DNA from: Clostridia bacterium | Lineage (GTDB): Bacteria > Bacillota_A > Clostridia > Oscillospirales > CAG-382 | Direction: 5' to 3' | NCBI GenBank assembly: GCA_017614095.1 | Contig: JAGACN010000062.1 | Span: 1-12,405, forward strand | Length of the DNA: 12,405 nt | Shown here: in pieces, positions 7,214 to 12,405 of the stretch | Position numbering within the stretch: the first letter of the stretch is position 1 | Layout: every line of letters starts with the position of its first letter | The notes under the pieces: model-generated | Told to the model about the DNA's origin: nothing | Database searches by the model: none | What the model saw: only the letters and a program-made list of their open reading frames with translations | Position numbers and translations under genes: made by a program

Positions 7214-8136
7214 TGTTCGTCCTCCGCGTCGAAGAAAGCGTCCACGAACGCCTTTCCGTCGAAGGGCTGCAGATCGTCGATCCCCTCCCCGACGCCGATG
7301 TAGCGCACGGGGATGCCCAGTTCGCGGCGGATGGCCAGCACGATGCCGCCCTTGGCGGTCCCGTCCAGCTTGGTCAGGATCAGGCCGGTGATGTCCGCCG
7401 CCTTGCGGAACTCCTTGGCCTGCACGAGCGCGTTCTGGCCGGTGGTCGCGTCCAGGACGAGATAGGTCTCGCGGACCGCGTCCGGCAGTTCCCGGTTCAA
7501 AACACGGTTGATCTTGGCCAGTTCGTCCAGCAGGTTCTTCTTGTTGTGCAGACGGCCGGCGGTATCCACGATCAGGACGTCCGTCTTCTGTTTGCGCGCC
7601 GCCCCGGCCGCGTCGAACACGACGGCCGCGGGGTCCGCGCCCTCTTTCTGCTTGATCAGCGGCACGTCCGAGCGCTGCGCCCAGACGTCCAGCTGTTCGA
7701 TGGCCGCCGCGCGGAAGGTATCCGCCGCGCACAGCAGCACGGACTTCCCTTCCTGTTTGTATACGTGCGCGAGTTTGCCGATGGAGGTGGTCTTCCCGAC
7801 GCCGTTCACGCCGATGATCAGCAGCACCAGCATCTTTCCGTCCGGATCGGCCGGCGGTTCCTCGCCGGCGCCGATCAGTTCCTCTAAGATCGCGCGGAAC
7901 TCCTCCCGCGCCGGACCCGTCTCGCGGATCTTCTTTTCCTTCAGCCGGCTGCGCAGTTCCTCCGCGATGTACGAAGAGGTCTCGACGCCGACGTCGGCCA
8001 TGATGAGCAGGTCTTCCAGCTCCTCGAAGAAGTCGTCGTCCACGCGGTCGGTGCTGCCGAACAGCTTGTCCACCGGTCTCAGCAGCGCGTCTTTGGTCTT
8101 TTTCAGACCGTTTTTCAGTTTTTCGAAAAAGCCCAC
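7210..8136 (-). CDS. ftsY: Signal recognition particle receptor FtsY
   Basis: SRP-receptor GTPase that docks ribosome-SRP complexes at the membrane so that membrane proteins reach the SecYEG channel. The 308 residues form a short amphipathic, lysine-rich N-terminus, a four-helix N domain and the GTPase G domain. Motifs seen: G1 GVNGVGKTT at 109-117, DTFRAAA at 139-145, DTAGR at 191-195, TKLDG at 255-259 and GVGEG at 281-285. There is no long acidic A domain of the E. coli type, as is normal in Gram-positive bacteria, and no methionine-rich M domain, which excludes Ffh. The start is GTG at 8136 with AGAGGAG seven bases upstream; that site shares two bases with the smc stop TAG. Only 12 bases separate it from smc, and its own stop overlaps the next gene. 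The rnc-smc-ftsY order is the classic Firmicutes arrangement; ylxM and ffh, which often follow, are not here. Confidence 0.97.
   Translation of the reverse strand: MGFFEKLKNGLKKTKDALLRPVDKLFGSTDRVDDDFFEELEDLLIMADVGVETSSYIAEELRSRLKEKKIRETGPAREEFRAILEELIGAGEEPPADPDGKMLVLLIIGVNGVGKTTSIGKLAHVYKQEGKSVLLCAADTFRAAAIEQLDVWAQRSDVPLIKQKEGADPAAVVFDAAGAARKQKTDVLIVDTAGRLHNKKNLLDELAKINRVLNRELPDAVRETYLVLDATTGQNALVQAKEFRKAADITGLILTKLDGTAKGGIVLAIRRELGIPVRYIGVGEGIDDLQPFDGKAFVDAFFDAEDEQ
7221..7225 (-). promoter_or_regulatory. Ribosome binding site of rdgB inside ftsY
   Basis: GGAGG on the minus strand, within the last codons of ftsY and seven bases before the GTG at 7213. Together with the GTGA overlap it fixes the start of the pyrophosphatase. 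Confidence 0.75.
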
Positions 8137-8143
8137 GGTCGTT

Positions 8144-8150
8144 CTCCTCT
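8144..8150 (-). promoter_or_regulatory. Ribosome binding site of ftsY, overlapping the smc stop
   Basis: The minus strand reads AGAGGAG seven bases before the GTG at 8136. Its first two bases are the last two of the smc TAG stop, so ribosomes ending smc cover the ftsY initiation site. Confidence 0.75.
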
Positions 8151-11100
8151 ATTCCGCGTAGGTGCGGAAATTGTCTTCCATCCGGGACAGGTTCAGCTGC
8201 ATGTAGTCCGAAATGCCCTTCTGGTGCATGGTCACGCCGTACAGCATGTCCGCGTGCTCCATGGTCCCGCGCCGGTGCGTGATGACGATGTACTGCGTCT
8301 TCTGCCCGTGTTCGCGGATGTATGCGCCGAATTTGTTGACGTTGATCTCATCCAGCGCGCTCTCGATCTCGTCGAAGATGCAGAAGGGGGCCGGATTGAC
8401 CGCCTGCAGCGCCAGGTAGAGCGCGATGGCCGCGAAGGACTGTTCGCCGCCCGACAGGAGCGAGATGCTGAGCCCCTTCTTGCCCGGGAGCCGCAGGATG
8501 ATGTCGATGCCGCATTCCAGCGGCCGGTCCGGATCCTCCAGTTCGACGCGCGCGCCGCCGCCTCCGAAGAGCTCGACGAACACTTCGTTGAACTTCACGT
8601 TGATCTGCCGGAAGGTCTCCAAGAAGCTTTCCTTCATGGTCACTTCCAGTTTGGCGATCGTGCTGTCCAGACTGCGGCGGGTCTTCTGCAGATCCTCGAT
8701 CTGGGTCGACAGGAAATCGAAGCGCTGCTTGACTTCCCGGTATTCCTCGACGGCGTTCACGTTGATGACGCCCATCGCGCGGATCTTCGCTTTCAGCGAG
8801 GCCAGCCGCGAAGGCGCGTGGTCCATCTGCTCGGGCGGCAGCCGGTAGGCTTCCGCGTCCGAATAGGTCATCTCGTATTCGTCGTACAGTTTGGCCGTCA
8901 GGTTGTCGAACTGCTCGGTGATGCGCTTGTAGTTCGCGTCCTCCTGCGTCACGGCGGAGAAGAGCCCGTCGCGCGCTTCCTGCAGCTCCTTCAATTGCCC
9001 GCGGGCGGCTCCGAGCTTCTTCTCGGTCTCCTCCCGTCCGCCGAACAGCTGCGTGAGTTTGCCGTCCGCTTCCGCGGCGGCCGCGGCCGCTTCCCCGATG
9101 CGCACGTCCAGATCCGCCATCCGGCGGTTCCGGTCCTCGATGTTCTCGCCCGAGGAGGCGATCAGCACGCGGAGTCCGTTCATCCGTTCCATGATGGCCG
9201 TCAGGTTGGCCGTCAGCTGGGCCAGCTGCGCGGAAACGCCGTCCGACGACGCCCGTTTCGAGACCAGCTGGATGCGTGCTTCCGACAGGATGCCCAGCGC
9301 GTCCGCTTCGGCGGCGCGCGCCTGTTCGAGCGCTTCCCTGGCCGTCTGGTAGTCCGCTTCCGACCGGCGGATGCGGTCCAGTCCGGCGGACGCGTCCGTC
9401 CGGAGGGTCTCCAGTTTTTCCTCCAGCGCCTTCCGTCCGTCCTCGCCGGCCTCCATGCCGGCGCGCAAAGCGTCCATATGACCGTTTTCTTCTTCCATGC
9501 GGGCCGCGAGACCGCTCAGTTCGCTGTCCAGCGCGGCGACCCGTTCGCGGATCTCTTCCGCGCGGGCGTCCGCGGCGGCCGCCTCCCGCTCGTCTTTGTC
9601 GGCCGACTGGCGCAGATGCGCCGCCTTCCGTTCCTCTTCCAGCAGTTCGGCGTTCAGGGTCCGGATCTCGCCCGTCAGCCGTTCGATGTCCATGGCGCGC
9701 GTGAACACGCCGACCTTCTTGCCGGCGGATCCGCCGGTGAAGCTTCCGCCCGGATGGATGACCTGCCCGTCCAAAGTCACGATCTTCCATTTGAATCCGG
9801 TCGCGTCCGCGATGGCCTGCGCGCAGTCGAGGTCTTCCGCGACGGCGGTGCGGCCGAGCAGATCCCGGACGATCCCTTCGTATTTCGGGTCGTACTGGCA
9901 GAGCGCCGACGCGATGCCCAGGTAGCCCTTCATCGACCGGACGGACCGGTCGTCCGTTTCGGTCCCGTGCACCGTTTCGAGCGGCAGGAAGGTCGCCCTG
10001 CCCGCGTGGTGCTCTTTCAGATAGCGGATGGCCGCTTTCGCGTCTTCCGCCTGTTCGACGACGACGAACTGCGCCGAGGCGCCCAGCGCCGTTTCCAGCG
10101 CGATCACGTAGTCTTCTCCAGCGGACAGGATGTTCGAGACCGGTCCGTGGAAGACGGCCGGGGACCCGTTCCGTCTCCGGACCTCCCCTTCCTTGCCGGC
10201 CTTCAGCACGGCGCGGACGCTGTCCGAATAGCCTTCCAGCAGCTGCTCCATCCGCTGCAGGTTCTCACGCTTCTGCTCCGCGGCGGCCGTTTTCATGCGC
10301 AGGGCCAGGATCCCGTCGCGCAGGTCGGCTTCCTTGGCCAGTTCTTCCTTTTCGTGCTCCCGGAGATCCTTCGCCCGGACGCGTTCCGCTTCGCACGCGT
10401 CCAGTTCGGCTTTCCGCTTTTCTTCGAGCGCAGCGCGTTCCGCTTCCAGGGCGGCCAGGCGTTCGCGCCCGGCGCCGCTGCGTTCGGCGGCTTCCTGGTC
10501 CGTTTTCCGGGAGGCTTCCAGTTCGGCGAGCAGTCCGGCTTCGGCGGCGGCGAATCCCGCCTCCCCCGCGCGCGCCTCGTTCAGGGCGCGTTCGGTCTGT
10601 TCGGCCTGCTCCGTCCGTTCCGCGACGGCGTCGCGGCAGGACTGCCAGACGCTTTCTTTCTCGCCGCATTCGGCCTCCGCCTGTTCCGCGGCGGCCTGCG
10701 CCTCTTTCAGGGCGTCCTCGGCCGAGCGGATGAGCCGGGCGCTGACCAGCGACTGCGCGGACGTCTCGTCCAGCTGCTTCTCGCTGTCGGCGATCATCTG
10801 TCTGAAATGCGCGATGTCGTTCTCGCAGACGGCCTTTTCGCTTTCCGCCTGCGCGCGTGCGCGTTCGGACTGGGACTTTTCCTCTTCCGCCAGCGAAATG
10901 AGGCGGGAGGATTCATAACTTTCGTTCAGCAGCGCGTCCAGCGCGTTTTCCGCTTCCGTCTTTCTGGCTTCCGCCTCCTCCAGACGGGCCTGCGCCTCTT
11001 TCAGTCCCTCTTCGCCGGTCGCCCGCTTGGCGCGAAGCTCGTCCAGCGAATTGAGCCACAGGGTGATCTCCAGTCCGGTCTTTTCGTCCGCGTATGCCTT

Positions 11101-11808
11101 GTAGCGCTTCGCGTTCTCCGCTTCCTTTTCCAGCGGCTTCACGCGGGCGGCGACCTCGGCGAGGATGTCGTTCGCGCGCAGCAGGTTGTTTTCCGTTTCG
11201 GCCAGTTTGCGCTCGGCGGCCGTTTTCTGGACGCGGAACCGGGAGATCCCGGACGCCTCCTCGAAGATGCTCCGCCGCTCGTCCCCCTTCTGGGAGAGCA
11301 CTTCGGCGATCTTGCCCTGGCTGATGACGGAATAGCCTTCGCGTCCGATGCCGGTGTTGTAGAACATGTCGTAGATCTCGCGCAGGCGGCTGACCTTCCG
11401 GTTGATCATGTATTCGCTGTCGCCGCTGCGGTAGTACCGGCGGGTGATGACCGTTTCCGGCGCGTCGGACAGGCGCGGCTTGTCGTCCTGCGGCGCGTCC
11501 GGCTCGTCCGGGTCCAGCGTCAGTTCATGCTTTTCCCGGTATTCGTCCTCGGTGTCGAAATAGAGCGAGACGGTGGCGCAGTTCGCCGCCGGACGGGCCG
11601 GCGTTCCGTTGAAGATGACGTCTTCCATCTTGGAGCCGCGCAGGCTCTTCATGCTCATTTCGCCCAGCACCCAGCGCACGGCGTCCAGGATGTTGGACTT
11701 GCCGCTTCCGTTCGGGCCGATGATACAGGTCACGCCGTTCTCGAACGTGATCTTCGTTTTGTCGGGGAAGGATTTGAACCCCTGCATTTCCACTGCTTTC
11801 AGTCGCAT
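8149..11808 (-). CDS. smc: Chromosome segregation protein SMC
   Basis: ATPase of the SMC-ScpA-ScpB condensin; the dimer extrudes DNA loops and helps align and separate daughter chromosomes. The 1219 residues show the full layout: N-terminal head with Walker A GPNGSGKS at 31-38, first coiled coil (about 190-520, rich in Ala, Glu, Arg and Lys), hinge (about 525-690) with GYSDSVRAVLKA near 526, LETALGASAQFVVV near 571 and GGSFTGGSAG near 687, second coiled coil (about 700-1060), and C-terminal head with signature LSGGEQ at 1118-1123 and Walker B PFCIFDEIESALD at 1141-1153. LSGGEQ replaces the LSGGER of B. subtilis, a form I recall as common in Clostridia. B. subtilis SMC has 1186 residues; part of the excess is an acidic, proline-containing insertion near 91-115. 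The ATG at 11808 has GAGGA ten bases upstream. It lies 58 bases after rnc and 12 before ftsY. Confidence 0.98.
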   Translation of the reverse strand: MRLKAVEMQGFKSFPDKTKITFENGVTCIIGPNGSGKSNILDAVRWVLGEMSMKSLRGSKMEDVIFNGTPARPAANCATVSLYFDTEDEYREKHELTLDPDEPDAPQDDKPRLSDAPETVITRRYYRSGDSEYMINRKVSRLREIYDMFYNTGIGREGYSVISQGKIAEVLSQKGDERRSIFEEASGISRFRVQKTAAERKLAETENNLLRANDILAEVAARVKPLEKEAENAKRYKAYADEKTGLEITLWLNSLDELRAKRATGEEGLKEAQARLEEAEARKTEAENALDALLNESYESSRLISLAEEEKSQSERARAQAESEKAVCENDIAHFRQMIADSEKQLDETSAQSLVSARLIRSAEDALKEAQAAAEQAEAECGEKESVWQSCRDAVAERTEQAEQTERALNEARAGEAGFAAAEAGLLAELEASRKTDQEAAERSGAGRERLAALEAERAALEEKRKAELDACEAERVRAKDLREHEKEELAKEADLRDGILALRMKTAAAEQKRENLQRMEQLLEGYSDSVRAVLKAGKEGEVRRRNGSPAVFHGPVSNILSAGEDYVIALETALGASAQFVVVEQAEDAKAAIRYLKEHHAGRATFLPLETVHGTETDDRSVRSMKGYLGIASALCQYDPKYEGIVRDLLGRTAVAEDLDCAQAIADATGFKWKIVTLDGQVIHPGGSFTGGSAGKKVGVFTRAMDIERLTGEIRTLNAELLEEERKAAHLRQSADKDEREAAAADARAEEIRERVAALDSELSGLAARMEEENGHMDALRAGMEAGEDGRKALEEKLETLRTDASAGLDRIRRSEADYQTAREALEQARAAEADALGILSEARIQLVSKRASSDGVSAQLAQLTANLTAIMERMNGLRVLIASSGENIEDRNRRMADLDVRIGEAAAAAAEADGKLTQLFGGREETEKKLGAARGQLKELQEARDGLFSAVTQEDANYKRITEQFDNLTAKLYDEYEMTYSDAEAYRLPPEQMDHAPSRLASLKAKIRAMGVINVNAVEEYREVKQRFDFLSTQIEDLQKTRRSLDSTIAKLEVTMKESFLETFRQINVKFNEVFVELFGGGGARVELEDPDRPLECGIDIILRLPGKKGLSISLLSGGEQSFAAIALYLALQAVNPAPFCIFDEIESALDEINVNKFGAYIREHGQKTQYIVITHRRGTMEHADMLYGVTMHQKGISDYMQLNLSRMEDNFRTYAE
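11464..11538 (-). other. Acidic, proline-rich insertion in the SMC N-terminal head
   Basis: Codons 91-115 of smc encode residues rich in Asp, Glu and Pro (core DPDEPDAPQDD) between the strand ending FDTEDE and the conserved ITRRYYRSGDSEY. B. subtilis SMC has about 20 fewer residues between the matching points. The flanks align well, so this looks like a surface loop extension and not a frameshift. The alignment is from memory of the B. subtilis protein. Confidence 0.6.
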
Positions 11809-11842
11809 ATGTCGATTGTCCTCGGTGTTCTGTCGAAATGTT

Positions 11843-11857
11843 GCCCGCGTGCCGGGC
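11843..11857 (-). other. Small GC-rich hairpin in the rnc-smc gap
   Basis: GCCCG and CGGGC form a perfect five-base-pair stem around a five-base loop, ten bases after the rnc stop. No T run follows on the minus strand (AACATTTCG), so it is not an intrinsic terminator. It may be chance in GC-rich DNA, or a small RNA-processing or stability element. Confidence 0.25.
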
Positions 11858-11866
11858 GGGAAGAGT

Positions 11867-12405
11867 CTAGTCCTCGTCCAGCTCGCCCAGCATGATGAGG
11901 GCGCGGTGGGCGGCTTCCTGTTCCGCTTCCCGTTTGGTCCGCCCGGACCCTTCGCCGAGCAGGTTGGAATTCAGATAGACGGCAAAATGGAAGGTCCGGT
12001 CGTGCGGGGGCCCCTCCTCGCCGCGTTCTTCGTAATGCAGATCCTCTTCCGGCGTCTGCTGCACGATGCGCTGCAGAATGGACTTGTAGTCCTCTCCCTG
12101 TCTTGAGACCTCGGGGATCATGCGCTTCAGCCGCGGCAGCAGGAAGGCGCGCGCGGCTTCCAGATCGCTTCCGCTGTCCAGGTAGATCGCGGCCAGCAGC
12201 GCCTCGAAGGCGTCCGCGAGCGTGCTTTTCCGCTGTTTTCCGCCGCCGGAGACCAGTTCGCCGTGGCCGAAATACATGAAGTCGCCGAGCCCGATCTCCG
12301 TCGCGAGGACGGCCAGCGTGTTTTCGCACACCAGCGCGGCCCGCATGCGGGTCAGGAACCCTTCCGCTTCGCGCGGATAGGACCTGAACAGGTATTCGGC
12401 CGTCA
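11867..12405 (-). CDS. rnc: Ribonuclease III, N-terminus cut by window edge
   Basis: Cleaves double-stranded RNA, above all to separate 16S and 23S precursors; cytoplasmic, magnesium-dependent dimer. The last 178 residues are visible, beginning TAEYLFRSYP just after where the family signature ERLEFLGD should lie, so roughly 50 residues with the first catalytic acids are outside the window. Seen here: RMRAALVCENTLA, GDFMYFGHGELVSGGG, the second catalytic block STLADAFEALLAAIYLDSG with the conserved Asp and Glu, and a C-terminal double-stranded-RNA-binding domain (DYKSILQRIVQQ ... FHFAVYLNSNLLGEGSGRTKREAEQEAAHRAL). The ATG at 12346 is internal (Met of RMRAAL), not the start. The stop is TAG at 11867, 58 bases before smc. 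The order rnc-smc-ftsY supports a shared transcript. Confidence 0.96.
   Translation of the reverse strand, partial: TAEYLFRSYPREAEGFLTRMRAALVCENTLAVLATEIGLGDFMYFGHGELVSGGGKQRKSTLADAFEALLAAIYLDSGSDLEAARAFLLPRLKRMIPEVSRQGEDYKSILQRIVQQTPEEDLHYEERGEEGPPHDRTFHFAVYLNSNLLGEGSGRTKREAEQEAAHRALIMLGELDED

Noticed and set aside
7214..7732. N-terminal extension of the pyrophosphatase frame into ftsY
   Set aside because: The extra residues are out of frame with ftsY and unlike the family; the GTG at 7213 has a Shine-Dalgarno and gives the standard 200-residue protein.
8224..11895. A 1223-residue open frame on the plus strand opposite smc
   Set aside because: It is the exact codon complement of smc and stays open only because smc lacks TTA, CTA and TCA codons. 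Its composition (rich in Arg, Val, Asp, Phe, Gln, Leu) matches no family, and the smc frame is beyond doubt.
11867..12346. RNase III starting at the ATG at 12346
   Set aside because: The frame continues upstream to the window edge with conserved RNase III residues, so this ATG is an internal methionine.
1..12405. Mobile elements, CRISPR repeats, tRNA/rRNA genes, riboswitches or a defence system
   Set aside because: Nearly all bases belong to eight conserved genes; the gaps are 12 to 58 bases and hold no such element.

Overview
This window is a tightly packed run of conserved housekeeping genes from a GC-rich Firmicute. The gene content (cdaA-cdaR, short FtsY, bifunctional Rel, rnc-smc-ftsY order) and the high-GC codon use suggest the class Clostridia, possibly a gut lineage; a genus cannot be named from sequence alone. 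All eight genes lie on the minus strand, so transcription runs from the right edge to the left edge. Gaps are at most 58 bases and two junctions overlap, which fits one long operon or a few nested units.

In transcription order: rnc (RNase III, N-terminus cut by the right edge), smc (chromosome condensation ATPase), ftsY (SRP receptor GTPase), rdgB-type XTP/dITP pyrophosphatase, cdaA (c-di-AMP synthase), cdaR (YbbR-domain regulator of CdaA), recJ (single-strand 5'-3' exonuclease) and rel (bifunctional ppGpp synthetase/hydrolase, cut by the left edge very near its C-terminus). The right part reproduces the classic Firmicutes rnc-smc-ftsY block, the middle the cdaA-cdaR pair, and the left the recJ-rel pair. 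The partners that often sit between or after these pairs (ylxM/ffh after ftsY, glmM after cdaR, apt between recJ and rel) are absent here.

Functionally, the cluster joins RNA processing, chromosome organisation, membrane targeting, nucleotide-pool cleaning, DNA repair and two nucleotide second messengers, c-di-AMP and (p)ppGpp. Four of the seven visible starts are not ATG: GTG for ftsY and rdgB, TTG for cdaA and rel. Each of these four has a good Shine-Dalgarno sequence, which fixed the start choice.

I see no mobile element, CRISPR array, tRNA, rRNA, riboswitch, prophage or defence system, and no stretch over 300 bases without a gene. The window does not appear to hold a new system. The points worth a second look are the joining of the c-di-AMP and ppGpp genes in one cluster, an acidic insertion in the SMC head, the avoidance of TTA/CTA/TCA codons, and two small hairpins in gene junctions.
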